44,777 bases of DNA from Balneolaceae bacterium (GTDB lineage: Bacteria > Bacteroidota > Rhodothermia > Balneolales > Balneolaceae), in NCBI GenBank assembly GCA_007134085.1, contig SLLL01000078.1, forward strand, positions 1 through 44,777. The letters run 5' to 3'. The notes below the pieces were generated by a model. That model was not told the DNA's origin, made no database searches, and saw only the letters and a list, made by a program, of their open reading frames with translations. Position numbers and translations under genes: made by a program. This document shows positions 1 through 8,892 of the stretch, piece by piece (position 1 is the stretch's first letter; every line of letters begins with the position of its first letter).

Positions 1-555
1 AAATTCACCAAGATTATAAAAAACAGATCCTCTCACAATTTCCAATTCAATAGCCTGTTCACTGTTTAATTCAAGGCTGGATGCCTCATTTAGTTTTTGT
101 GTTGCCAAATCGAGATTACCAACTGCTGCATAATTAACAGCTCCCTGCAGATACATTTCGAAAGATGAAGTGGCTTCAGCTGATCTTACAATATCATATT
201 CTATTGAAGCAATTGGTGTAACTTCCATTCCAAAGTCGTTTGGTGGAAAAGCATTATACAGAACAAGCATACCGGCAATAAGGATAGATGCGGCAACGAG
301 ATAGGGTTTTAAGTTGCTAAGGATACCGGCATGTGCTTGTTCAGTTTCTTTGTTGATTGTATGAACTTTTGGTTTACCTGTTGATGTGAATGCACCTTTG
401 TGCCCCATTGATTGTAGAGAAGCAAGTGTTTCAAGGTATTCGAGTTCATCGGGCCTGCTTAATAGTTCTGCCCATAGTTGATCGATTTGTTTTTCGTTTA
501 GATTACCCTCCAGATACTCATGTATGGTAAACTTTATGTCTTTATTACTGTTCAT
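1..555 (-). CDS. Putative membrane-anchored anti-sigma-like/TPR-like protein (3' end off window)
   Basis: This ORF is not in the ORF track because it is open to the left edge. The minus strand reads from ATG at 555 through 185 codons without a stop and begins MNSNKDIKFTIHEYLEGNLN. The first ~50 residues resemble the short helical N-terminus of Bacteroidota anti-sigma-like proteins (inference), but no zinc-binding HxxxCxxC motif is seen. A single hydrophobic segment lies near residues 83-103 (YLVAASILIAGMLVLYNAF). After it comes a helical part with a TPR-like look (AVNYAAVGNLDLATQKLNEA). It starts about 10 nt after the response regulator stop, so the two are probably co-transcribed and may form a signalling unit. 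The C-terminus is outside the window, so the function is uncertain. Confidence 0.75.
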   Translation of the reverse strand, partial: MNSNKDIKFTIHEYLEGNLNEKQIDQLWAELLSRPDELEYLETLASLQSMGHKGAFTSTGKPKVHTINKETEQAHAGILSNLKPYLVAASILIAGMLVLYNAFPPNDFGMEVTPIASIEYDIVRSAEATSSFEMYLQGAVNYAAVGNLDLATQKLNEASSLELNSEQAIELEIVRGSVFYNLGEF

Positions 556-565
556 AGGGTATAAG

Positions 566-1174
566 TTAGGCATTATTTCCTTTTTTCATTCTGCTGTCAA
601 TCTCTTCAATTGTTCCGAGCAGGTACTCTTTATTAAATGGTTTTTGTATGTATGCATTAACCCGCGATTCAAGACAAGCTTCTCTTACGTTCGGATACTC
701 ATTTGTTGTAAGCGCGATTATCGGAGTGGACTTATAATTCTCAAGATCTCTGATCTTTTTTATAACATCAAACCCGTCAATGCCTCTGCCAAGGTTTATA
801 TCCATTAAAATGAAATCGTACTGCTTGGACTTGGCTTGTTTTATGGCAACTTCTCCATTTTCCACACTTTCCACATCAAATTCGTTTTTTAAATATATAG
901 AAACAAGCAACCTGATTTGAGCACTATCTTCTACATGCAACATTTTTGGCTTTTTCTTTGCTGTAACCGTCTCGTCTTTTTCCCTGTTGATAATTGACAT
1001 CCTGCGTGATGCCATTCCGTTTTTCACCAGCCTCGGGCCTGAAAAATCACTCAATGTAAGATGCTCTTCATACATAGAGGGAGTTTCAAGCGCGTGAGCT
1101 AAAGAGCCTTCCATGTAATTATATGAGAATGCTTTAGGGAAAAGAACACAAGTTTTCATAAAACCAACTTTCAT
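566..1174 (-). CDS. Response regulator with receiver domain and ~70-residue N-terminal extension
   Basis: A CheY-like receiver domain occupies about residues 76-198. The acidic pocket E82/D83 (HVEDS), the phosphoacceptor D125 (LMDINLG), T156 and the K178-P179 pair (IQKPF) are all visible. No output domain follows, so it probably acts by protein-protein contact in a phosphorelay. The first ~70 residues match no domain I know. An internal start at M59 or M78 would give a standard single-domain regulator, so the start is unsure. No histidine kinase is adjacent in the window. The downstream membrane protein in the same probable operon is the best candidate partner. Confidence 0.85.
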   Translation of the reverse strand: MKVGFMKTCVLFPKAFSYNYMEGSLAHALETPSMYEEHLTLSDFSGPRLVKNGMASRRMSIINREKDETVTAKKKPKMLHVEDSAQIRLLVSIYLKNEFDVESVENGEVAIKQAKSKQYDFILMDINLGRGIDGFDVIKKIRDLENYKSTPIIALTTNEYPNVREACLESRVNAYIQKPFNKEYLLGTIEEIDSRMKKGNNA

Positions 1175-1357
1175 TACAAAAATGCTTATTTGTTTGATTT
1201 GCGGTGTTTATTGTAATGATCCACAACAGCCTGTTTTGTTACACTTTTTTTTAAAAAAAATTTCTCGCTTTGAGAGTTTAACTCACATAATGATGCGCTT
1301 TATCGCCAAAACTGATTAAATTGATTCATTACCTCTTATTTAAAAAACGTTAATCCA

Positions 1358-1834
1358 ATGAAATCAATAGAAGAAGCAGCTCAAGAATTTCTCGCACAAA
1401 AAAGCATAGCGGTTGCAGGTGCATCATCAAAGGGGGATACTGCAGGCAACATCGTTCTAAAAAAGCTAAAGAAATTCGGATACAATTTAAGCGTACTACA
1501 CCCAAATGCTGAAGAGGTTGACGGTGTCAAGAGTTATCCTGACATCACCTCTTTACCGGAGCTGCCAGACGTAGTTTTTATCGCCACTCATCCCGACGTT
1601 ACACCGGATCTGATGCACGAATGCGGAAAGGCAGGCATCAAACGGGTTTGGATACACCGTTCTTTTGGTACAGGCAGCTATCATACTGAAGCTGAAGAGA
1701 TTGCAAATCAATATGGCATAACACTTATCCCCGGGGGTTGCCCAATGATGTTCCTCGAGCCGGATATTGTTCACCGATGCATGCGCTGGTTTCTCTCTGC
1801 TACTGGAAAAGAAGCAAGGCCTGTGATTAACTGA
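1358..1834 (+). CDS. CoA-binding domain protein (CoA_binding_2 family)
   Basis: This 158-residue protein has a Rossmann-like CoA-binding fold spanning nearly the full length. The glycine-containing loop AVAGASSKGDTAGN (residues ~18-31), the central LPDVVFIATHPDVTPDLM strand-loop and the terminal GITLIPGGCPMMFLEPD motif are typical of the small YccU-like proteins related to succinyl-CoA synthetase alpha N-termini. Such proteins bind CoA or acyl-CoA; no reaction is established for the family. It stands alone on the plus strand, divergent from the response regulator, with about 180 bp of shared upstream DNA. Confidence 0.9.
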   Translation: MKSIEEAAQEFLAQKSIAVAGASSKGDTAGNIVLKKLKKFGYNLSVLHPNAEEVDGVKSYPDITSLPELPDVVFIATHPDVTPDLMHECGKAGIKRVWIHRSFGTGSYHTEAEEIANQYGITLIPGGCPMMFLEPDIVHRCMRWFLSATGKEARPVIN

Positions 1835-1938
1835 AGCAAAGTAATTTATTAATCAATTTAACGCATTACATTTTGAACGGTATTTCCTTTTCTTTGATTT
1901 CATACCATTGATCTCTACCAACATATAAATTCAGTTTT

Positions 1939-2913
1939 TTGAAAAGGCCACTTCTATTTTTCTCATGTTTTGCTGCAATTGTACTCATCCTCTGGATAAC
2001 GTACATGTTTCAGACAGATTCTTGGATTCTTTTCAAAGACAACTGGTTCATGACAGCCACCATGGTGGTTGGTTCATTTATTGCCGGAGCAAGCTCAGAG
2101 GGGGGCGGAGCCATTGCGTACCCGGCTATGACTCTTCTTTTCAATATAGAGCCGGATGTAGCCCGAAATTTCAGTTTTGCGATTCAAAGCTTTGGGATGA
2201 CCTTTGCTGCAATCTGGATATTTCTCTCAAAAATAGAGATCGAAAAAAACTATCTCATCCTGGCCGGGTTTGGCGGTTTTGTGGGAATAATTTTGGGCTC
2301 CTACACCATTGTGCCGCTTATAAAACCTGACTATGCAAAGATGATGTTTGTATCGTTCTGGCTCAGTTTTGGGATAGCTTTATGGGTAGTAAACTTCATC
2401 AGCAAACGTAAAAGCGTACGCAGGCTGCCAGTTTTAACGAATGCTCAAAAAATTGAACTACTCGCTGTTGGTGTAGTTGGCGGCATGTTTAGCTCCGTTC
2501 TTGGTAACGGAATTGATATTTGCACCTTTTCTTATGTAGTACTTAAATATGGCTTATCAGAAAAAGTAGCTACTCCAACTTCTGTAATTTTGATGGCTTC
2601 AAATGCCATTATTGGGTTTATACTCCATCTTTTTGTTCTGGATACTATGCAGCCGGAAGCTATAAATTATCTGCTTGTTTGCATACCGGTGGTTATTTTT
2701 GGAGCCCCTCTGGGCGCATTTGTAATTACCCTGATTGGCAGAAAAACGATCGCATCAATTCTGATCTCAATTATTGTGATCCAGTTTTTTACTGCCTTAT
2801 ATGTGATACGCCCCGGCAGTGAACTCCTTCTCTTCTCATCCATTATTTTCTCTGTTGGCCTGTTAATTTTCTTCGTTCTTACCCGGAAAAATGGGGCCTA
2901 TCAAAAATCATAG
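1939..2913 (+). CDS. TauE/SafE-family membrane permease (TTG start)
   Basis: This 324-residue polytopic membrane protein has repeated hydrophobic segments. Family-like motifs are GASSEGGGAIAYPAMTLLFNI (residues ~49-69) and a second-half counterpart GMFSSVLGNGIDICTF. Proteins of this family export sulfite, sulfoacetate or other small organosulfur anions; the substrate here cannot be told. The only plausible start is TTG at 1939, because an in-frame stop lies about 30 nt upstream and the first ATG would cut the first transmembrane helix. It converges on, and overlaps by 6 nt, a second member of the same family on the minus strand. Confidence 0.85.
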   Translation: MKRPLLFFSCFAAIVLILWITYMFQTDSWILFKDNWFMTATMVVGSFIAGASSEGGGAIAYPAMTLLFNIEPDVARNFSFAIQSFGMTFAAIWIFLSKIEIEKNYLILAGFGGFVGIILGSYTIVPLIKPDYAKMMFVSFWLSFGIALWVVNFISKRKSVRRLPVLTNAQKIELLAVGVVGGMFSSVLGNGIDICTFSYVVLKYGLSEKVATPTSVILMASNAIIGFILHLFVLDTMQPEAINYLLVCIPVVIFGAPLGAFVITLIGRKTIASILISIIVIQFFTALYVIRPGSELLLFSSIIFSVGLLIFFVLTRKNGAYQKS

Positions 2914-3714
2914 AATACTCTGCACCATCAAAACCACAATGATTACAATCAGTACAGAAAAACCTAACTGAAGCATCCGTTGTGGTATTTTTTTCCCTGT
3001 CCAGACACCCAGAAATCCCCCGATAAATGCCCCTAATATCAATGGAAGACCTGTACCAAAATCAACATATCCTATTCTGAAATCGGAAATACCTGTAGGA
3101 TTGCCGGCAAAAAATGAATATTGCAGCCAGCCGGAAAGTGATATAAATACAATCGCCAGTGATGAAATGCTAACAGCTTTGGCCATCTTAAGCTTCAGAA
3201 TGAGGTTCATAACCGGCACCATTACAACCCCACCTCCTACTCCTGCAAGTGAGGCCACAAACCCACCAAGGCTTCCTGTGGCTGTAAATGGCAAAAACCC
3301 ACCCCTCTCTCTTTCTGTCTCATCAACATGTTTCTTTTTCCCTCTGCGATAAAAGAGGAATGCCACAAAAAGCAGCAATACCGAAAAAATGGCCACAAAA
3401 ATCTCTTCAGTGTAAACGTCCGAAAGTACTATCCGCTTACCTGCATACACACCTATGCTGCCAAGCAGCCCAACAGTCAACCCCTCCTTCCAGTAAAAAT
3501 TTCGTTGATTACGCTGCTGTATGGAACTGCTAACCGATGCTGTAAAAGTGCAAAACAGTGATGTTGCAATTGCCCAGGTTGCAGGATCTGGCAAAGTTTG
3601 TGCCGTAAAGAGAAGGAACAGGATAGGTGTGAATAACACCCCGCCACCAAGGCCAAACAGCCCGGCAATAACACCCGCCAATATTCCCAGAAGTATAAGC
3701 AGCAGAATAATCAT
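2908..3714 (-). CDS. TauE/SafE-family membrane permease
   Basis: This 268-residue inner-membrane protein begins with a classic TauE/SafE N-terminus, ILAGVIAGLFGLGGGVLFTPILFLLF. The matching internal repeat is GGFVASLAGVGGGVVMVPVMNLILKL (residues ~149-174). About eight transmembrane segments are visible, with a charged cytoplasmic loop around residues 122-140 (RRGKKKHVDETERERGG). The family exports sulfite or related anions. It follows the PhzF-like gene with a TGATG stop/start overlap, so the two are translationally coupled. Its 3' end overlaps the convergent paralog at 1939-2913. Confidence 0.9.
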   Translation of the reverse strand: MIILLLILLGILAGVIAGLFGLGGGVLFTPILFLLFTAQTLPDPATWAIATSLFCTFTASVSSSIQQRNQRNFYWKEGLTVGLLGSIGVYAGKRIVLSDVYTEEIFVAIFSVLLLFVAFLFYRRGKKKHVDETERERGGFLPFTATGSLGGFVASLAGVGGGVVMVPVMNLILKLKMAKAVSISSLAIVFISLSGWLQYSFFAGNPTGISDFRIGYVDFGTGLPLILGAFIGGFLGVWTGKKIPQRMLQLGFSVLIVIIVVLMVQSIL

Positions 3715-4496
3715 CAGATGGTTATCTCACCGGCCATATAGGTTACAGCTTTGCCGCCAATTTCTACTCTCCCCTCTTTTTGAATGCAGATCAAATCTCC
3801 GCCGCGGGTTGAAATTTGCATTCCCCTAAGCTCATTTTTTCCAAGCCTCTTAGCCCAGAATGGTGTTAGCACGGTATGTGCCGAACCCGTTACAGGGTCT
3901 TCAGGCACTCCAACAGCAGGTGCAAAAAAGCGGCTTACAAAGTCTGTTTGAGGTTCATCAGCAGGGGCGGTAACAATAACGCCCCTAACTTCCATTTTTT
4001 TCAGTAGCGGCATATCCGGTTTGATGTCTCGTACGTCCTGCTCACTTTGTACGAGAACCAGCATGTCGATATTTACACCGGTATAAATTGGAATAATGCC
4101 AATAGCTTCGGGAAGTAGTTTTGGCACCGGAACCGGTTTAGGCGGGTTCGACGGAAAATCCATGATATACATGTCATCCCGCTTCTGTACTGTCAGCTTT
4201 CCGCTTTTTGTGTGAAATGTAATTTCCTTTTTTTGATGGTTGAGCTGCTCAAAAAGTATGTGTGCCGAAGCAAGAGTTGCATGCCCGCAAAGATCTACTT
4301 CGGTTTCAGGAGTGAACCATCTCAGTTGAAACGACCCATCTTCATTTTCAGAAAAATAGGCGGTCTCCGATAAATTATTCTCAGCTGCTATCTGTTGCAG
4401 AGTCCTATCATCGGGCCATTCCTGCAGCGGAATTACAGCTGCCGGATTTCCTTTGAAAACTGTATCTGTAAAAGCATCAACCTGAAAAATGCGCAT
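3714..4496 (-). CDS. PhzF-family isomerase-like protein
   Basis: This 260-residue protein begins with the PhzF signature MRIFQVDAFTDTVFKGNPAAVIPL. Further family motifs are NNLSETAYF (catalytic-region Glu in the family), LRWFTPETEVDLCGHATLASAHIL and, near the C-terminus, GVPEDPVTGSAHTVL. The fold is diaminopimelate-epimerase-like. PhzF itself isomerises a phenazine precursor, but most homologs sit outside phenazine clusters and have unknown substrates. No other phenazine gene is present, so a phenazine role is not supported. It is the first gene of a two-gene unit with a TauE/SafE permease (1-nt overlap). Confidence 0.9.
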   Translation of the reverse strand: MRIFQVDAFTDTVFKGNPAAVIPLQEWPDDRTLQQIAAENNLSETAYFSENEDGSFQLRWFTPETEVDLCGHATLASAHILFEQLNHQKKEITFHTKSGKLTVQKRDDMYIMDFPSNPPKPVPVPKLLPEAIGIIPIYTGVNIDMLVLVQSEQDVRDIKPDMPLLKKMEVRGVIVTAPADEPQTDFVSRFFAPAVGVPEDPVTGSAHTVLTPFWAKRLGKNELRGMQISTRGGDLICIQKEGRVEIGGKAVTYMAGEITI

Positions 4497-4613
4497 CTGT
4501 TTTTATGTTGAATGTAACGATTCTCTAAGTTGAGATAAATTCAATTTTGGGAAGAGCCCTACCACAATCTTAATCAACTATTTTTTCAATCAAAAGATCA
4601 CGAACTTTCTGCA

Positions 4614-7022
4614 ATGCACACTACCATGATTTTGCACCCTGAGCATTCCTCGTTTAAGATTGGATTCCAATCCGTGAAAGAGGCAGCGCTCCGTAAAGCT
4701 TTTACGCCGTATGGGCGAGAGTACCTTGAGAATTTATATCCATCGGCTAATTTTGACGAAGTTTCAGAACAACTATTCCGGGCATCAGAATGGATGCAAC
4801 TGCTTCAGAGTGGTTCGAATCATCCTCTCTCTGTTGTTGATGATGTACGCGATGCTGTTAAGGAGAGCCGAATTTCAGGCAATTTACTTCCGCTTGATGA
4901 TTTCGTGGTAATACTCCAAAATGCGGCTTTGGCCCGTATCATCAAACAATTTTTCGAAAAAACGGAGGATGAGTACCCTTCTCTCAGAAAAATCACCAAT
5001 CAGCTTATAAACCTTAAGCCGCTTGAAACAGCTATTCAGAGAGTAGTTACAGACAGAGGTGAACTTCGCGATGATGCAAGCCCGGAGCTTAGACGCATAA
5101 GAACACGCATCAACCGCGAGCGAAACCGCCTCAGAAGTACCATTATGCAGGTGATGAGGCGGGCAGCAAAGGACGGGATGACCTCAGACGAGGGCGCCAC
5201 CATACGAAACGGGCGCATGGTAATACCCATTTTGGCTGAATACAAGCGAAAGGTTCAGGGATTTATTCAGGATGTATCATCATCAGGCCAAACCGTTTAC
5301 CTTGAACCGGTTGAGGCGCTGCAGATCAACAATGATATCCGCCAGCTTGAAGCCGAGGAGCAGCGCGAGATTGAAAAGATTATTCGTCAGCTTACCTCGG
5401 AAGTGCGCAAATATGCCGATGGCCTTTTTGAAAATACTATTCACATTGCGCTGTTGGATACTATCCAGTGCCGGGTTCAAACCGGCTTCGATCTCGACGG
5501 CACCATCCCGGTTATTTCAAAAGAGAGCAACCTTGATCTGATTCGGGCACGAAATCCAAATTTGTTGCTAAAAAACAGAACCATCAAAAATGCCGAACCG
5601 GTTGTGCCGCTCGATCTGAAGCTGGCCGATGATGAGCTTGGACTGATTATCACCGGGCCGAATGCCGGTGGAAAATCGGTAGCCATGAAAACTGTCGGAA
5701 TGCTCAGCTTGATGCTTCAAAGCGGCTATCCCATTCCCGTTCAGCCCGATTCTGTTTTGCCAATCATCAGCAGCCTGTTTCTTGATGTGGGCGACGATCA
5801 ATCCATAGAAAATGATTTGAGTACGTTTTCATCACGGCTTCACTGGATGAAGCAGACCCTTGATCAGTTGCAACCCGGAGCACTTATATTGATAGATGAG
5901 GCGGGATCAGGTACGGACCCCGAAGAGGGAGGCGCACTTTTTCAGGCTTTTGTTGAGGAGGTTATCAGCCGAAATTGCAGAGTAATTGTAACCACTCATC
6001 ACGGTTCGCTGAAGGTTTTTGCGCACGAACATCCTAATGTTGTAAACGGTGCGATGGAGTTCAACCAGGAAAACCTATCCCCCACCTACAAATTCAAAAA
6101 AGGGATACCCGGAAGCAGCTACGCATTCGAAATTGCCGAGCGGATGCATCTGCCGGCTAATCTGATGAAAAAAGCGAGAGGGCTTCTTGGTGAAAACCGG
6201 GATAAAATGGGCGAACTGCTGGTAAGCCTCGAAAAAAAAATGCAGGAATCGGAAGAGCTTACGCACGAATATTCTCGCAGGTTGCGGGAGATTGAAAAAC
6301 GTGAACGAATCTACAGAGAACAGGCAGATAACACCGATCAAAAGCGAAAAAAAATCCTCGAAAAAGCGTACAAAGATGCCGGTGATATTATGCGGGATGC
6401 AAACCGGCGAATTGAAGAAGCCGTTGAGAAAGTTGTGCAGGAAGGCCGCGAGAATAAAGAAAAAATAAAAGAAGCCCGGAAAGAGCTGGCCGGTGCGAAA
6501 AAAGAGATCTCGGAAAAACAGCAACATTTCGAAGAAGAAACCGAAGAGGAGATATTCAGAAGTAAAGACAAGCCAACAGTGGGTGATTATGTGCTAATTG
6601 GCGACAGCAACACGCGCGGAGAGCTTGTGGAAATTTCCGGCAAGCAGGCAACGGTACTTATGAACGGGATGCGGGTAAAATCAAAACTGAATAAACTCAC
6701 CAAAACTAATCCACCAAAAAAAGAGAAGGCATCAAGATTTTCGCGTTCTTACAGCACATCAAACGACCTTGACCTTTCGGTTAAGCCATCCCTCGATCTT
6801 CGCGGAAAACGGGGTGATGAAGCAATCACCGAATTGACGCTTTATCTCGACAAGGCGATTGCACGCGGCCTGAAACAGGTTGAAATTATCCATGGCAAGG
6901 GCGAGGGTATTCTGCACAAACTGGTAAATGAATATCTTGAAAACCGCCCCGAGGTAGAATCTTTCGAAATCGCCCCATGGGAAAGCGGCGGCACAGGGTG
7001 CACAGTTGCCAATCTTACATAA
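4614..7022 (+). CDS. mutS2: MutS2 family ATPase/endonuclease with C-terminal Smr domain
   Basis: This 802-residue protein has the full MutS2 layout. There is an N-terminal clamp/coiled region, then an ABC-type ATPase with Walker A GPNAGGKS (residues 348-355), a signature-like region STFSSRLHWM and Walker B LILIDEAGSGTDPEEG (D428/E429). A long charged coiled coil (~520-640) is followed by a KOW-like stretch and the Smr nuclease domain (LDLRGKRG at 727-734, HGKGEG at 760-765). Family members suppress homologous recombination or act on collided/stalled ribosomes. Either M1 or M5 could be the start. The stop lies 10 nt before the preferred start of the next gene, suggesting read-on transcription. 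Confidence 0.96.
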   Translation: MHTTMILHPEHSSFKIGFQSVKEAALRKAFTPYGREYLENLYPSANFDEVSEQLFRASEWMQLLQSGSNHPLSVVDDVRDAVKESRISGNLLPLDDFVVILQNAALARIIKQFFEKTEDEYPSLRKITNQLINLKPLETAIQRVVTDRGELRDDASPELRRIRTRINRERNRLRSTIMQVMRRAAKDGMTSDEGATIRNGRMVIPILAEYKRKVQGFIQDVSSSGQTVYLEPVEALQINNDIRQLEAEEQREIEKIIRQLTSEVRKYADGLFENTIHIALLDTIQCRVQTGFDLDGTIPVISKESNLDLIRARNPNLLLKNRTIKNAEPVVPLDLKLADDELGLIITGPNAGGKSVAMKTVGMLSLMLQSGYPIPVQPDSVLPIISSLFLDVGDDQSIENDLSTFSSRLHWMKQTLDQLQPGALILIDEAGSGTDPEEGGALFQAFVEEVISRNCRVIVTTHHGSLKVFAHEHPNVVNGAMEFNQENLSPTYKFKKGIPGSSYAFEIAERMHLPANLMKKARGLLGENRDKMGELLVSLEKKMQESEELTHEYSRRLREIEKRERIYREQADNTDQKRKKILEKAYKDAGDIMRDANRRIEEAVEKVVQEGRENKEKIKEARKELAGAKKEISEKQQHFEEETEEEIFRSKDKPTVGDYVLIGDSNTRGELVEISGKQATVLMNGMRVKSKLNKLTKTNPPKKEKASRFSRSYSTSNDLDLSVKPSLDLRGKRGDEAITELTLYLDKAIARGLKQVEIIHGKGEGILHKLVNEYLENRPEVESFEIAPWESGGTGCTVANLT

Positions 7023-7032
7023 TTATACCTTC

Positions 7033-7929
7033 ATGAAAATTGCTCTGCCTTTTCTGTTTCTTTTTTTGATTTCTGATGTTGCCAGCGCTCAACTCATCAG
7101 CTGGCGCGATCTTGTTGAGGGCGATCTTCCCCAGCCTGATGAACGTTTTCACTATGGCACCTGGGAGCACGCTTTCGGTGAATTATGGCTCCCCGATGAG
7201 GAAGCACACACAGCAGTAATCCTTTTCCATGGCGGCTGCTGGATGGATATTTACCCCGGTGTGGAAATTATGAATCACATGGCAGCGGCATTAAGAGATG
7301 AAGGTTTTGTAGTCTGGAATGTAGAGTACACCCGGCTTGGCCAGGAAAGCGGCGGTTATCCAGGAACGTTTCGCAGTGCAATTTTTGGAGCAGATTCATT
7401 CAATAGGGTTGCAGCAAATCATAACATTCGGACTGACAGAGTTATTGTAGCCGGCCACTCAGCCGGAGGCCACCTCGCCACATGGCTTGCTGCACGACAC
7501 AATCTGCCTGAAGAGAGCGCTCTCAATCTCGATATCTATGGCGAACTGCAACAAAAGATAGAAATTCACGGAGTAATTTCGCTGGCAGGAATAAACGACC
7601 TTGAGCGGTATAACAACTATGGGGCTACACTTTGCGGCCAAAACACCATAGAACGGCTTATTGATTACGAAAACAGAGGCAGTGAAGCCTACTCCGACAC
7701 ATCACCGGCAGAGCTTTTGCCTTTGGGTGTGCCATTTGTGGAAGTATCAGCTGTTTTCGATGCTCCCGTCCCTCCATTTTTCGGGTATCATTTTGCAAAC
7801 AAAGCGAGAGACGCAGGAGATGATGTGACGCATATTGTACAGCAAGATGCTGGACATTTTGAGATGATTGCTCCCTGGAGCGACCAATGGACGGAAATCC
7901 TTAATCTTTTCCTAAACTTGCTGGATTAA
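7033..7929 (+). CDS. Secreted alpha/beta hydrolase (esterase/kynurenine formamidase-like)
   Basis: I prefer the start at 7033 over the track's 7006, because MKIALPFLFLFLISDVASAQ then forms a clean signal peptide right after the mutS2 stop. The protein has ~298 residues with an oxyanion motif HGGCW, the nucleophile elbow GHSAGGHLA and a likely catalytic His in QDAGHFEMI. The layout resembles BD-FAE/formamidase-like esterases. The substrate is not identifiable. The product should be periplasmic or secreted, and the gene leads a run with a glycerophosphodiesterase and a cupin protein. Confidence 0.88.
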   Translation: MKIALPFLFLFLISDVASAQLISWRDLVEGDLPQPDERFHYGTWEHAFGELWLPDEEAHTAVILFHGGCWMDIYPGVEIMNHMAAALRDEGFVVWNVEYTRLGQESGGYPGTFRSAIFGADSFNRVAANHNIRTDRVIVAGHSAGGHLATWLAARHNLPEESALNLDIYGELQQKIEIHGVISLAGINDLERYNNYGATLCGQNTIERLIDYENRGSEAYSDTSPAELLPLGVPFVEVSAVFDAPVPPFFGYHFANKARDAGDDVTHIVQQDAGHFEMIAPWSDQWTEILNLFLNLLD

Positions 7930-7983
7930 ATTCCTTCTCGGGTTATCTTCCGAACAAATAATTATTCATTTTCAGAAATCATC

Positions 7984-8892
7984 ATGAAAAAATATCTGCT
8001 TATTCTGTTCTCAATATTCATCGTTACCGCCTGTGCGGTTGAAGAGGCTACCTGGGATTTTGACCTACAGGGACATCGCGGCGCACGCGGGCTTTTGCCG
8101 GAAAATACCATCCCCAGTTTTTTAATAGCCATTGATCACGGCGTTGACACCATCGAATTTGATCTGGTTGTAACAAAAGATCGTCAAATTCTCATCTCAC
8201 ACGAACCCTGGTTTCATCATCATATCAGCACAAAGCCCGATGGCACACCGGTTACTGAAGATGAGCAGATGCAGTTCAACATTTTTGAAATGACTTATGA
8301 AGAAACGCGTCAGTTTGATGTTGGCAAACGCGGGCACGTAAACTACCCAAATCAACAGCCGCTTGAGATAACCAAGCCGCTGATGAGAGATGCTATTCGA
8401 GCCATTGAAGCCTACACGCAGGAGCTGGAATTGCCACCGGTTGCTTACAATATTGAAACGAAGAGTAACCCCGAACTGTATGATGTGATGTATCCACGGC
8501 CAGAAGAGTTTGCCGCACTGCTTTACGAAGAGCTCACCATGCTACACAAAGAGTTTGATTTGTTCGACAGAGTGATTATTCAATCGTTCGATCCCGCAAC
8601 ACTGATTAAGTTTCGAAAGCTAAACGAAGAGATAGATCAGGCCATTCTTGTTTTTGATGACACCACAATGGATCAGTTTATTGATATTCTTGGATATACC
8701 CCTGAAATATGGAGCCCAAACTTTAACCTTGTGACGGAAGAAATGGTGCAGGAAGCCCATCAACGTGGTATGACTGTAATACCCTGGACTATCAATACCG
8801 TTGCCGAAATGCGAAGACAGCTGGAAATGGGGGTTGACGGCATCATCACTGATTACCCTGATAGTGCAGCTGTTTTAAGGCCTGCTCCATGA
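7984..8892 (+). CDS. Glycerophosphodiester phosphodiesterase, lipoprotein
   Basis: A lipoprotein signal ends in IVTAC (lipid-modified Cys17). A GDPD TIM-barrel follows: GHRGARGLLPENT (residues 30-42, catalytic His31), DTIEFDLVVTKD (metal-binding Glu/Asp) and ISHEP (His73). Distal motifs include YNIETK and GVDGIITDYPD near the end. The family hydrolyses glycerophosphodiesters to glycerol-3-phosphate and an alcohol. Membrane anchoring suggests periplasmic phospholipid-headgroup salvage. It resembles GlpQ, but I leave the symbol blank because specificity is not proven. Its stop overlaps the next start by 4 nt (ATGA). Confidence 0.93.
   Translation: MKKYLLILFSIFIVTACAVEEATWDFDLQGHRGARGLLPENTIPSFLIAIDHGVDTIEFDLVVTKDRQILISHEPWFHHHISTKPDGTPVTEDEQMQFNIFEMTYEETRQFDVGKRGHVNYPNQQPLEITKPLMRDAIRAIEAYTQELELPPVAYNIETKSNPELYDVMYPRPEEFAALLYEELTMLHKEFDLFDRVIIQSFDPATLIKFRKLNEEIDQAILVFDDTTMDQFIDILGYTPEIWSPNFNLVTEEMVQEAHQRGMTVIPWTINTVAEMRRQLEMGVDGIITDYPDSAAVLRPAP

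Noticed and set aside
1245-1263. T8A8 run upstream of the CoA-binding gene as a terminator or operator
   Set aside because: It is a simple A/T tract without a GC stem; at most it bends promoter DNA.
3714-4496. Phenazine biosynthesis cluster
   Set aside because: Only a PhzF-family homolog is present, and no other phz genes are nearby.
4806-4825. tRNA T-loop-like GGTTCGAATC
   Set aside because: It lies inside the mutS2 coding frame and no cloverleaf arms can be formed around it.
6075-6527. 150-residue minus-strand Phe-rich ORF
   Set aside because: It is a shadow of the Lys/Glu-rich coiled coil of mutS2, which covers the region with clear domain evidence.
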